DNA of 17,410 nt from contig SSTA01000023.1 of assembly GCA_009469685.1 (NCBI GenBank), positions 1-17,410 of the forward strand, in the 5' to 3' direction. The stretch is from Azonexaceae bacterium. GTDB lineage: Bacteria > Pseudomonadota > Gammaproteobacteria > Burkholderiales > Rhodocyclaceae. Below the pieces are notes generated by a model that did not search any database, had not been told where the DNA came from, and saw only the letters and a program-made list of their open reading frames with translations. Positions 1 through 6,995 of the stretch are shown piece after piece. Each line of letters starts with the position of its first letter. The first letter of the stretch is position 1. The position numbers were made by a program, and so were the translations under genes.

Positions 1-1
1 C

Positions 2-826
2 GCCCGCAATGTGGATGATGCCTTGGCGGAAGACATCGGCCCCGGCGACTTGACGGCGGAACTCGTCCCCTATGGGCGCCGCGTCCGCGCGACGGTCATT
101 TCCCGGGAGGCCGGGGTCCTGTGCGGATCGGCCTGGTTCGAGCTGTGTATCCTCAAGCTGGACCCGGCAGCCGAAGTCTTCTGGGCCGTCGAGGACGGAG
201 CCCGCATCGCGCCCAATCAGGTCCTCTGCGAAATCCTCGCCAATGCCCGCTCGCTCCTGTCGGCCGAGCGCAGTGCCCTCAACTTTCTGCAACTCCTTTC
301 CGGCGTTGCCAGCAAGGCCCGCAGCTACGCCGATGCCGTCGCAGGCACCCAGGCCCAGGTGGTCGATACCCGCAAGACTCTGCCCGGCCTGCGCATCGCC
401 CAGAAATACGCCGTGCGTTGCGGCGGTGGCGGCAACCACCGGCTTGCCCTATGGGATGCCATCTTGATCAAGGAGAACCACATCCTCGCCGCCGGAGGCA
501 TTGCCGAAGCGCTGGAGGAAGCGGAACTGGCCGCCCACCGGGCCGGCGATCGCTGCAAATTCGTCCAGATCGAGGTGGAAAACCTGGAACAACTCGACGC
601 CGCCCTCGCCGCCGGTGCCACCATGATCCTGCTCGACAACTTCGACCTCGACCTCCTGCGGGAAGCGGCCCGCCGTACCGGCGGCCGGGCGATCCTCGAG
701 GCTTCCGGCAATGTCAGCCTCGACACCATCCGCGCGGTGGCGGAAACCGGCGTCGATCGGATTTCGGTGGGTAGCCTGACCAAGGACGTGAAGGCCCTCG
801 ATCTGTCGATGCGTTTCCTCGCCTGA
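2..826 (+). CDS. nadC: Nicotinate-nucleotide pyrophosphorylase (quinolinate phosphoribosyltransferase), 5' end missing
   Basis: Converts quinolinate and PRPP to nicotinate mononucleotide, CO2 and PPi in cytosolic de novo NAD synthesis. The frame is open from base 2 and 274 residues are visible. By comparison with E. coli NadC only the first 10 to 25 residues should lie off the window. A GTG at 11 would fall inside the conserved N-terminal helix and is probably not the start. Family motifs seen in order: the substrate-binding DTRKTLPGLR, then KYAVRCGGGGNHR, the Lys/Glu/His segment LIKENHI, the VEVENLEQL strand, ILLDNF, and the C-terminal barrel motifs LEASGNV and ISVGSLT. All expected catalytic residues are present, so the enzyme looks intact. 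The stop at 824-826 touches the promoter of the next gene, so the following small gene has its own transcription start. Confidence 0.97.
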   Translation, partial: ARNVDDALAEDIGPGDLTAELVPYGRRVRATVISREAGVLCGSAWFELCILKLDPAAEVFWAVEDGARIAPNQVLCEILANARSLLSAERSALNFLQLLSGVASKARSYADAVAGTQAQVVDTRKTLPGLRIAQKYAVRCGGGGNHRLALWDAILIKENHILAAGGIAEALEEAELAAHRAGDRCKFVQIEVENLEQLDAALAAGATMILLDNFDLDLLREAARRTGGRAILEASGNVSLDTIRAVAETGVDRISVGSLTKDVKALDLSMRFLA

Positions 827-854
827 TGACCACCCCTGGACTAGGGCTTATAAT
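826..854 (+). promoter_or_regulatory. Sigma70 promoter for the 45-residue membrane protein gene
   Basis: A perfect TATAAT (849-854) lies 17 bp downstream of ATGACC (826-831), which matches 4 of 6 positions of TTGACA. Predicted start of transcription is near 861, giving a leader of about 52 nt before the ATG at 913. The -35 overlaps the last base of the nadC stop codon. Confidence 0.6.
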
Positions 855-912
855 CGGGGAAAACGAAGAACGGAAGCGTCATGCCTGCGCGTCCGCCCAA
901 CAGGGGAAATCA

Positions 913-1050
913 ATGCTTTTCGCGCTTTTCTACGTCCTCGCGATCACCATTCTGGTGCTCCACTTCACGGGATATCTTGCCCGCCACAACCTCGAATGGC
1001 TGGTGCTTGTCCTGGCCGTCGCGGTTTTTCCCGCCGTCATTTATCTCTGA
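913..1050 (+). CDS. Small hydrophobic membrane protein, 45 residues, unknown function
   Basis: I do not recognise the family. The product starts MLFALFYVLAITILVLH and consists of two hydrophobic segments (about residues 2-17 and 29-45) joined by a short polar turn containing GYLARHNLEW, so a small two-helix inner-membrane protein with a hairpin shape is likely. The ATG at 913 was chosen because AGGGGA (902-907) sits at good distance upstream. An earlier in-frame ATG at 826 has no ribosome site, would overlap the nadC stop, and lies upstream of the predicted transcription start. Codon use is GC-rich at third positions like its neighbours, which supports real coding. It has its own promoter (826-854) and terminator (1069-1094), so it forms a monocistronic unit of about 235 nt. 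Confidence 0.7.
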   Translation: MLFALFYVLAITILVLHFTGYLARHNLEWLVLVLAVAVFPAVIYL

Positions 1051-1068
1051 CCGCGGCAAAAGACCATG

Positions 1069-1094
1069 AAAAGGCAGCATCAGCTGCCTTTTTT
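1069..1094. terminator. Intrinsic terminator, probably bidirectional
   Basis: AAAAGGCAGC (1069-1078), loop ATCA, and GCTGCCTTTT (1083-1092) form a perfect 10-bp stem, with a T-run over 1089-1094. It lies 18 bp after the small membrane protein gene. Read on the minus strand the stem also ends in TTTT, so it can stop transcripts from thrC, whose stop codon is at 1116. Confidence 0.85.
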
Positions 1095-1115
1095 ATTGGT
1101 ATCGGACCGCAGAGT

Positions 1116-2543
1116 TCAGACGCGCTCGGCGATGTAGCGCTTGATCGCCGCCACGTCCGGCTCCATCACCACCACCCGTTGGGGTAGATTTTCGATGCCG
1201 AAGAGGTCGTCCGGACGGAGGGGCTCGCGGCCCAGGGCCTCGCGGATGGTTTCCTCGAACTTGGCCGGCTGGGCGGTCTCCAGGACGACCATGGGGACGC
1301 CGGGAATCCGGTTTTCCCGGGCCACTTTGAGTCCGTCGGCGGTGTGGGTATCGAGCATGACACCATAGGTCTCGTAAGCGAAGCGGATGGTCTGCAACCG
1401 GTCGCCATGGGTGCTGCGGCCGGAGACGAAACCGAATTGGGGCAGTTTCGCCCAATGCACGGTGCCGGAGAGATCGAAGGCCCCGCCCTTGTCCACCTTG
1501 GCCCACAGCTCGCGCACCACGGCGGGGTCGCGACCCACGAGATCGAAGACGAAACGCTCGAAGTTCGACGCCTTCGAGATATCCATCGACGGGCTGGAGG
1601 TCACGCTGGTCTCGGCAGCGCTTCGCGGGCGATAAACCCCGCTGCGGAAAAACTCGTCGAGCACGTCGTTTTCGTTGGTGGCCAAGACCAGCCGGGCGAT
1701 AGGAAGGCCCATCTGGCGGGCGATATGGCCGGCGCAGATATTGCCGAAATTGCCCGAAGGCACGGCGAAGGCCACTTGCTCGTCGTTGGACTGGGTGGCC
1801 AGGAAGTAGCCCTGGAAGTAATAGACGATCTGGGCCGCCACCCGCGCCCAGTTGATCGAATTGACGGCGCCGATCTTATATTGCTGCTTGAAGGCAGCGT
1901 CGTTGGAGACGGCCTTCACGATGTCCTGGGCGTCGTCGAACATGCCGTTGACGGCAATGTTGAAGATGTTGGCATCCTGCAGCGAGTACATTTGGGCCCG
2001 CTGAAAGGCGCTCATCTTGCCTTCCGGCGAAAGCATGAAAACCTTGACGTTGTGCTTGCCGCGCATGGCGTATTCGGCTGCCGATCCGGTGTCTCCCGAG
2101 GTCGCCCCCAGGATGTTGATCGATTCGCCGCGCCGTTCCAGCACGTATTCGAACAGGTTGCCCAGGAGCTGCATCGCCATGTCCTTGAAGGCGAGCGTCG
2201 GTCCGTTGGACAGCTCCTGCGTATAGAGACCTTCTTCCAGTCGGGTCAGCGGCGTGATTTGCGCGGGATTTCCCCCGTTACGGGTATGGCAATAGACTTC
2301 CGCGGTATAGGTCTTGGCGACGATAGCCTTGAGATCGGCGACGGGAATGTCGTCGATGAACTTCCTGAGAATCTCGAAAGCCAGATCGGCGTAGGACAGA
2401 TTCCGCCAGACGTCCAACTCGGCAGGACTCACCTGGGGGTAGGCTTCCGGCAGGTAGAGGCCGCCGTCCGGGGCGAGCCCTCCCAGGAGGATGTCGCAAA
2501 AGGCTTGGGGCGCGGCCTGGCCGCGGGTCGAGAGATAGCGCAT
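1116..2543 (-). CDS. thrC: Threonine synthase
   Basis: PLP enzyme of the last step of threonine synthesis: O-phosphohomoserine to threonine and phosphate. 475 residues, the usual length for the proteobacterial long form. The N-terminus MRYLSTRGQAAPQAFCDILL is typical of this family and fixes the start at 2543. The frame continues upstream, but that extension overlaps the preceding gene and is not conserved. The PLP lysine is K120 in GPTLAFKDMAMQLLG. The phosphate-binding GATSGDTGSAAEYAMRG and the AVPSGNFGNICAG segment are both intact. The ribosome site is poor: the bases before the ATG (CTCCTTCCCTC) are pyrimidine-rich. The gene lies 38 bp after the membrane protein gene on the same strand. 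In many betaproteobacteria thrC directly follows hom; here hom is about 7.4 kb away. Confidence 0.97.
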   Translation of the reverse strand: MRYLSTRGQAAPQAFCDILLGGLAPDGGLYLPEAYPQVSPAELDVWRNLSYADLAFEILRKFIDDIPVADLKAIVAKTYTAEVYCHTRNGGNPAQITPLTRLEEGLYTQELSNGPTLAFKDMAMQLLGNLFEYVLERRGESINILGATSGDTGSAAEYAMRGKHNVKVFMLSPEGKMSAFQRAQMYSLQDANIFNIAVNGMFDDAQDIVKAVSNDAAFKQQYKIGAVNSINWARVAAQIVYYFQGYFLATQSNDEQVAFAVPSGNFGNICAGHIARQMGLPIARLVLATNENDVLDEFFRSGVYRPRSAAETSVTSSPSMDISKASNFERFVFDLVGRDPAVVRELWAKVDKGGAFDLSGTVHWAKLPQFGFVSGRSTHGDRLQTIRFAYETYGVMLDTHTADGLKVARENRIPGVPMVVLETAQPAKFEETIREALGREPLRPDDLFGIENLPQRVVVMEPDVAAIKRYIAERV

Positions 2544-2581
2544 GAGGGAAGGAGCGGAAAAGAAAGCGGAAGGGGCGGATT

Positions 2582-3694
2582 TTACCGCGACCCGGGGACC
2601 GCCGGCGCGATTGCCGCCAGGAGAAAAAGGCCCAGGCCTGTCGCGGCCAGGATCGCGCCCGTGGCGGACCATCCTGCCGCAAGGGTAATCCCCGCAGTGA
2701 GAAAACAAATCGCCCGGGCTTTCCCGCAGCGCCCGAGGGCCTGCCCGAAACGTTTACGGGCCGGGCTGCCCGGCCCCGGATAGCGCCACACCGGCAGGAG
2801 CTGGGTCAGGGCGCCGGTGATCAGGGGAAGCAGGAATCCCGCCGCCCAATGGACAATGGACGGACGTGCGGCGATCGCGCCCATCCCGTGGGCGGCGCCT
2901 GCGCCCAAGACCCCTAGGAGACCGAGCACCGCCGCCACCAGCGACGGTGCTGCGCCGCCGGAGACCAGGGCGGCGAGGCCAAATCTCCCTAACCAATGCC
3001 CGAGCAGGCTCAAGGCGACGGCGAACAGGAGGGCAGCGCCCACCGCAGCCAGCGGCCAGGCGAAGGCCGCACCGGCCGCAACCGCAAGAACGCCCGCAAG
3101 GACGGGAATGAGCCGGCGGCGCAGCCAGGCGGCCGACTCCGGATCGCCCTTGCCCAGGGCGGTCGGAAGCAGGACGGGCAGGGTGCCCAGGGCGGCGAGG
3201 CCCACCAGCCCGAGGACGTTGAGGTGCAGATGCCAGAGGCGCAGCGGCGCCGCCGCCACCCCTGCGGCAATCAAGGGCACCGCTGCGAGCGCCGCGGCGC
3301 AGCAGCCGAGGGCGCCGGCATACCAGCGCCAGCCCGGGTGCGGCGTTCCCAGGCAGCGCCGCGCCCGACCGATCACCCAGGCGAGCAAGCCGAGGGCCAG
3401 GACGAGATCGGCCAGGGCGGCCGGATGCAGAATCCAGCGCGGCAGCAACCCCTCAAGGGCGGCGGCGATGGCCAGGCCGAAGACCTGGGCGAGAGGGGGA
3501 ATCGCTGCAACCGGGGAGGCGGGCTCCCCGGAACGGGTCAGAACGGGAACGAAATGGGCGATGGCCCCGAAGATCAAGGGCAACACCCCGGCGGCGAAGG
3601 CCAGGTGGGCGACAGCCACCGGATTGCCGCCGGCAAGCCCAAGGATCAGGCTGGCGGCCAGGACCACGCAGGTGAGGGTCGCCGTGAGCAGCAC
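2582..3694 (-). CDS. Polytopic membrane protein with conserved-looking histidines (heme-copper-oxidase-like / NnrS-like group)
   Basis: 370 residues, almost entirely hydrophobic, about 11-12 predicted membrane helices, no soluble domain. Histidines sit in or at the ends of helices: H30, H47 (IAHFVPVLTRSG), H155 and H157 (LWHLHLNVLGLVGLAALG), H233, H269 and H282 (VHWAAGFLLPLITGALTQLL). This arrangement resembles integral membrane haem proteins of the NnrS / oxidase subunit I type. I assign it to that broad group on motif memory only and do not name a function. The start is a GTG at 3694 with AAGGGT at good distance. It lies 47 bp after the DUF2249 gene on the same strand, so the two are probably co-transcribed from the FNR-type promoter at 4051-4092. 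DUF2249 and NnrS-like genes are commonly neighbours in denitrifiers, which suggests a role in nitrogen-oxide or low-oxygen physiology. Confidence 0.6.
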   Translation of the reverse strand: MLLTATLTCVVLAASLILGLAGGNPVAVAHLAFAAGVLPLIFGAIAHFVPVLTRSGEPASPVAAIPPLAQVFGLAIAAALEGLLPRWILHPAALADLVLALGLLAWVIGRARRCLGTPHPGWRWYAGALGCCAAALAAVPLIAAGVAAAPLRLWHLHLNVLGLVGLAALGTLPVLLPTALGKGDPESAAWLRRRLIPVLAGVLAVAAGAAFAWPLAAVGAALLFAVALSLLGHWLGRFGLAALVSGGAAPSLVAAVLGLLGVLGAGAAHGMGAIAARPSIVHWAAGFLLPLITGALTQLLPVWRYPGPGSPARKRFGQALGRCGKARAICFLTAGITLAAGWSATGAILAATGLGLFLLAAIAPAVPGSR

Positions 3695-3741
3695 TCAGTT
3701 ACCCTTGCCGCTCGCCCATCGCTCCTCGCGCTGCCGATATT

Positions 3742-4008
3742 TCACTGGGCCACGTTGAAATCGATGACGATCGCGCCCGGTTCGCGCTGGCGATAGGTGA
3801 CGCTCACCCGTTCGCCATAGCGGTGCTGCAATTGAGCAAGCAAGGGAAGCGGATCGTGATCGTTGCAGAAACGCATGGTCTCGCCGGGCTGGAGCGCATC
3901 CAGAGCGCCGAAGATGGCGGCATGACGGAAGCGCTTGGCGATGCCGCGCGCGTCGAACGGATAGAGGGCTTCGGGGGTGGTGTGATTGCACACGTGGATG
4001 GTTTGCAT
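3742..4008 (-). CDS. DUF2249 domain protein
   Basis: 88 residues, a single DUF2249 domain with no signal peptide. The family signature is clear: DARGIAKRFRHAAIFGALD, then LQPGETMRFCNDHDPLPLLA, then a C-terminal strand GAIVIDFNV. The start at 4008 (MQTIHVCNHTTPEALYPFD) has GGAG six bases upstream. The biochemical role of the family is not established; its genes often sit beside denitrification, hemerythrin or NnrS-type genes. Here it is the first gene behind an FNR/Dnr-like box and is followed by the membrane protein at 2582-3694. A GC-rich hairpin (GCCCCG 4025-4030 with CGGGGC 4035-4040) lies in the predicted leader, just after the transcription start and before the ribosome site. Confidence 0.85.
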   Translation of the reverse strand: MQTIHVCNHTTPEALYPFDARGIAKRFRHAAIFGALDALQPGETMRFCNDHDPLPLLAQLQHRYGERVSVTYRQREPGAIVIDFNVAQ

Positions 4009-4050
4009 GAGAACTCCGTTAAGCGCCCCGCCACCGGGGCCAGGGATGGA

Positions 4051-4092
4051 ATTCTGCCCACCGGACCCCCACCCTTCCTTGATCCGCATCGA
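4051..4092 (-). promoter_or_regulatory. Class II FNR/Dnr-type promoter for the DUF2249 operon
   Basis: TTGAT-CCGC-ATCGA at 4079-4092 matches the FNR consensus TTGAT-N4-ATCAA at 9 of 10 positions. On the minus strand CAGAAT (4056-4051, 4 of 6 match to TATAAT) begins 29.5 bp from the box centre. That is exactly the spacing expected when the activator sits at -41.5, placing the start of transcription near 4044 and giving a leader of about 36 nt. This is prediction from sequence; both parts agree with each other. Confidence 0.6.
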
Positions 4093-4139
4093 AAAGTCTC
4101 GTCATTCCTTGCCCCGCTGGGAAATCCGCCCACGGGCGA

Positions 4140-5243
4140 TCAGTGGTCCTGCCAGACCACCACACCGTTCCGGTCTATCCACAGGCTTAGTCGTCCGTCC
4201 AACACGGCCGCCAGGCCATTCCAGAATGGCCGCGCATAGGTATATTTGGGCGCGATCGCCCATTTTCCGCGCTTATCGACATAGCCCCAGAGCTTGCCTT
4301 CCTTGGCTGCTGCAAGCCCATCCCCGAAGGCGGTGACCCGTTCCCAGGAGACCTCCAGGACCGTCTTGCCCGCCTTGTCGATGAAGCGCCGGGCTTCACC
4401 TTCGCGAACGAGGGCCAGTCCATCGGAGAAATCCTCTGCGCTGTCGTAGCGGGGGGAGACGACGAGTCGGCCGGAGCGGTCGATAAATCCGAACTTGCCA
4501 TCGACCCAGACCCGCGCCAGGCCTTCACGGAATTCGCTGGCGTTGCCGTAAGTGGGCGGAACGATCACTTTGCCGGCGAGATCCATGTACCCCTGCTTGC
4601 GCGCCGACCAGATGCGGATCAAGCCCTCGGCCGGAACCCCGACGAAGTCGATGCCCTCGGGGGTGATGTCGCGGCCGGTGGCGTCGAAGGCGCGCATGCC
4701 CCGATCGGTTTCCACCCGCCCTATCCCATCGCGGGCCGGGTGGGCCTTGGCGTAGCGGGCGGGAACCACCAGGCGGCCGCTCCGATCGCAAAAGCCATAG
4801 CGCAATTCGCCCCACTCGTCGGCCACCCCCACCCGCGCGAGCCCCCCGGAAAACGCATCCGCTGCCTGGAAGCGGGCGGAAACCACCACCGCGCGCGCCG
4901 CATCGACATAACCCCAAAGGCGCTTGCCGGCGTCGTCCTTGAGCAGGGCCGGTGCGAGCCCTTCGGTGAAGGGCTGCGTCAGCTCCTCCTGGGGCGGGAT
5001 AGCCAGGGTTCCATCGTGGGCGTAATAGGCGGTGCGGGTCCCCTTCTGGACCCGGATCAGCGGATCGCCGACCACAGGCGCTTCGCGGAATTCCGCCGGA
5101 ACGACCACCTTGCCGGTCCGATCGATGAGCCCGATGGCATCGCCCTGCCGAATCTGGAACAACGCCGGCTCCTTGTCCGCCGCCCCGACCGCCCCCGCGC
5201 CGAAAACGACCAGGGCCACAACCAAGAATTTGAGTGCTCCCAT
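4140..5243 (-). CDS. Exported WG-repeat protein
   Basis: 367 residues. An N-terminal signal peptide (MGALKFLVVALVVFGAGAVG, cleavage near residue 21 or 22) is followed by about eight degenerate WG repeats spanning nearly the whole mature protein. Each repeat has the form (W/F/Y)G(F/Y)-(I/V/C/M)D-x-x-G-(K/R)-x-V-(V/I)-x-P-x-(Y/F); clear copies include KFGFIDRSGRLVVSPRYDSA, RYGFCDRSGRLVVPARY and LWGYVDKRGKWAIAPKY. Such repeats build beta-rich scaffolds; partners are unknown, and a periplasmic or surface location is inferred. The ATG at 5243 was chosen for the signal peptide and the GGGAGAAGGA just upstream. A longer open frame runs far upstream but lies antisense to the amidase gene and is not real. 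It is divergent from the amidase gene. Confidence 0.85.
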   Translation of the reverse strand: MGALKFLVVALVVFGAGAVGAADKEPALFQIRQGDAIGLIDRTGKVVVPAEFREAPVVGDPLIRVQKGTRTAYYAHDGTLAIPPQEELTQPFTEGLAPALLKDDAGKRLWGYVDAARAVVVSARFQAADAFSGGLARVGVADEWGELRYGFCDRSGRLVVPARYAKAHPARDGIGRVETDRGMRAFDATGRDITPEGIDFVGVPAEGLIRIWSARKQGYMDLAGKVIVPPTYGNASEFREGLARVWVDGKFGFIDRSGRLVVSPRYDSAEDFSDGLALVREGEARRFIDKAGKTVLEVSWERVTAFGDGLAAAKEGKLWGYVDKRGKWAIAPKYTYARPFWNGLAAVLDGRLSLWIDRNGVVVWQDH

Positions 5244-5268
5244 GTTCCTTCTCCCGTTCCTTTCCGTC

Positions 5269-5298
5269 ATGATAGCCTCGTCCTCGCCGCCGTGTCCG
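5269..5298 (-). promoter_or_regulatory. Candidate promoter of the WG-repeat gene
   Basis: On the minus strand CGGACA (5298-5293, 4 of 6) lies 18 bp before TATCAT (5274-5269, 5 of 6). Transcription would start near 5262, leaving a short leader that contains the GGAG ribosome site. The region is the divergent spacer between the WG-repeat and amidase genes. Confidence 0.4.
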
Positions 5299-5342
5299 CC
5301 CCCCAATCTTCCATGCCTTACCGCGTCGCTTCCTACGCCATC

Positions 5343-6074
5343 ATGCGCGCCGTTTGCACCCTCCTCCTGGCGCTGCTGGCCGCCTGCACGACGGTCCCAC
5401 CCGCCGGCCCCGGGAACGTCGTCTGGGTTCCCTCGCCCAATGCGGACGATCGCCGGCCCAATTTCGTCATCCTCCACCACACCTCCGGCGATAGCGCCGA
5501 ACATTCCCTCGCCACCCTGACCGATCCGGAACGCAAGGTCAGCGCCCATTATCTGATCTCCCGCGATGGCACCATCTATCAGCTGGTCGACGAGGCCCGC
5601 CGGGCCTGGCATGCGGGCGTTTCGTTCTGGGGCGGCCAGACCGATCTGAATTCGGCGTCCATCGGGATAGAGCTCGACAACGATGGGGACGAGCCCTTCG
5701 CCCCGGCGCAAATCGAGACCCTCAAGGGTCTGCTCGCCGAAATTCTCCCTCGCCACCGCATCCCGGCCGCCAATGTGCTCGGTCACGGCGACGTGGCGCC
5801 TGGCCGCAAGACCGATCCCAGCCGCCATTTCCCCTGGAAGGCGCTGGCGGCTGCCGGCTATGGGGCTTGGTGCGAGCCGGACCCGACCGCACCCCTGCCT
5901 CCGGTGGACGGCCCGCTGGCCTTGCGCGCCCTGGGTTACGACACCTCCGACCTCACGGCGGCCATCATGGCTTTCCGGCGCCATCATCTCGGCGACGAGC
6001 AGCAAACTCTGGGAGACGAGGCGCTCCGTCGTCTGGACTGCCTGCTGCGGCAAGCCCAGCCCGCTCCGCAGTGA
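5343..6074 (+). CDS. AmiD-like N-acetylmuramoyl-L-alanine amidase, lipoprotein
   Basis: Zinc amidase of the Amidase_2 (AmpD/AmiD) family that cuts the bond between MurNAc and the peptide stem. 243 residues. The start at 5343 gives a lipoprotein signal MRAVCTLLLALLAAC with lipobox L12-A-A-C15, so the protein is anchored, probably in the outer membrane like E. coli AmiD. Expected zinc ligands are H45 (VILHHTSGDS), H148 and D158 (GHGDVAPGRKTDPSRHFPW); E110 (IGIELDN) and K156 match the catalytic pair of AmpD. After about residue 185 a short helical region (LALRALGYDTSDLTAAIMAF) resembles a peptidoglycan-binding domain, as in AmiD. An earlier in-frame ATG at 5313 would put 10 residues before the signal. 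No clear ribosome site precedes either. The amidase converges on the VOC gene. Confidence 0.92.
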   Translation: MRAVCTLLLALLAACTTVPPAGPGNVVWVPSPNADDRRPNFVILHHTSGDSAEHSLATLTDPERKVSAHYLISRDGTIYQLVDEARRAWHAGVSFWGGQTDLNSASIGIELDNDGDEPFAPAQIETLKGLLAEILPRHRIPAANVLGHGDVAPGRKTDPSRHFPWKALAAAGYGAWCEPDPTAPLPPVDGPLALRALGYDTSDLTAAIMAFRRHHLGDEQQTLGDEALRRLDCLLRQAQPAPQ

Positions 6075-6078
6075 GCAG

Positions 6079-6105
6079 GTCCCGAGCGGCGAGGCCGCCA
6101 GGACC
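6079..6105. terminator. Two-part hairpin between convergent genes, terminator-like
   Basis: GGTCC (6079-6083) pairs with GGACC (6101-6105), and inside it GCGGC (6086-6090) pairs with GCCGC (6094-6098) around a GAG loop. It occupies most of the 37-bp gap between the 3' ends of the amidase and VOC genes. There is no T-run, so it may only slow or protect transcript ends. Confidence 0.35.
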
Positions 6106-6111
6106 GCCGGG

Positions 6112-6528
6112 TCAGGCCGGGGGCGCCGGAACGATGACCATCCAATGCACCCCGAATCGGTCGCGCACCATGCCGAAGCACGGTGAGAAGAAGGTAGGCC
6201 CCAGAGGCATGCCGATCTCGCCGCCGCTCGCGAGGGCGTCGAAGCGCAGGCGTGCCTCGCCCGCGTCGGCCACCGCCAGGGTCAGGGAAAATCCCTGGAA
6301 ACTCGGGTGGCCCATGCAGTCATCGGCGAGCATGAGGTCGCTCCCGCCGATGGACAGCCTGGCGTGCATGACCTTGCGACCGAAATCGGCGTGCATTCCA
6401 GGACAACCGGGCGGCGGACCATCCTCGTAGCGCAACATTTCCCCCCGCCGCGCGCCAAGCGCTTCCTCGTAATAGGCGATGGCTTCCTCGCAGTTGCCGT
6501 CAAAGAACAAGTAAGGGTTGAGTCCCAT
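6112..6528 (-). CDS. VOC-superfamily (glyoxalase-fold, PhnB/YjdN-like) protein
   Basis: 138 residues, a single two-module glyoxalase fold of the PhnB-like type. The typical opening LNPYLFFDGNCEEAIAYYEEALGA is followed by MHARLSIGGSDLMLADD in the middle and FGVHWMVIVP at the end. Members of this group usually bind small molecules; few have a known substrate, and none can be named here. The start at 6528 has a strong AAGGAG seven bases upstream. The gene is third in a tight minus-strand operon: tetR, then SRPBCC (2 bp gap), then this gene (21 bp gap). SRPBCC and PhnB-like proteins are often paired in bacteria, which suggests a shared response to a hydrophobic or reactive compound sensed by the TetR regulator. 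Confidence 0.88.
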   Translation of the reverse strand: MGLNPYLFFDGNCEEAIAYYEEALGARRGEMLRYEDGPPPGCPGMHADFGRKVMHARLSIGGSDLMLADDCMGHPSFQGFSLTLAVADAGEARLRFDALASGGEIGMPLGPTFFSPCFGMVRDRFGVHWMVIVPAPPA

Positions 6529-6549
6529 GGCGATCTCCTTCTTTCCCGG

Positions 6550-6993
6550 TCAGCCGCGGATATCCGGCTCGACGAGGCGAGCCAGATTGCGCAGCGATTC
6601 CTGCCAACCCAGATAACACTGCGCCGCCGGAATCGCATCCGGCAGGTTCTCCTGCAGGATGGTGAGCTCGGTACCGCAGGGAACGGCCTTCATGGACACG
6701 GTTACGACGATCTCGCCGGGCAACTGGGGATCGTCGAAACAGTCGGTGTATCGCAGGCGCTCGCCGGGAACGAGTTCCAGATAGCGACCGCCGAAACTAT
6801 GGGACTGGCCGTTGGTGAAATTGCGGAACGACGACTTGAAAGTCCCTCCGACGACCGGCTCCTGATGGTGGACGGTACAAGTGAAGCCGTTGGGAGGAAT
6901 CCATTTGGCCAAGGCATCGGGCTCAAGGAAGGCGCGATAGACCTTCTCCGGGGGAGCGATCAGCACGCGGTGCAGCGAAATGGTGTGGGGCAT
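6550..6993 (-). CDS. SRPBCC-family protein (AHSA1 / START-like)
   Basis: 147 residues with a single helix-grip fold. Family features: RVLIAPPEKVYRAFLEPDAL at the N-terminus, LAKWIPPNGFTCTVHHQEPV, the strand SFGGRYLELVPGERLRYTD, and the C-terminal helix GWQESLRNLARLVEPD that caps the cavity. It probably binds a hydrophobic ligand; the ligand is unknown. The start at 6993 is set by AAAGGAGA eight bases upstream. The frame stays open upstream, but that stretch lies within tetR. The tetR stop ends just 2 bp before the ATG, so translation is likely coupled. Confidence 0.88.
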   Translation of the reverse strand: MPHTISLHRVLIAPPEKVYRAFLEPDALAKWIPPNGFTCTVHHQEPVVGGTFKSSFRNFTNGQSHSFGGRYLELVPGERLRYTDCFDDPQLPGEIVVTVSMKAVPCGTELTILQENLPDAIPAAQCYLGWQESLRNLARLVEPDIRG

Positions 6994-6995
6994 GG

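Noticed and set aside
1344..2783. A 479-codon plus-strand frame opposite thrC
   Set aside because: It is a full antisense shadow of thrC with no recognisable motifs and no ribosome site.
4740..5342. Extension of the amidase frame upstream of 5343
   Set aside because: It is antisense to the WG-repeat gene, and the lipoprotein signal at 5343 defines the start.
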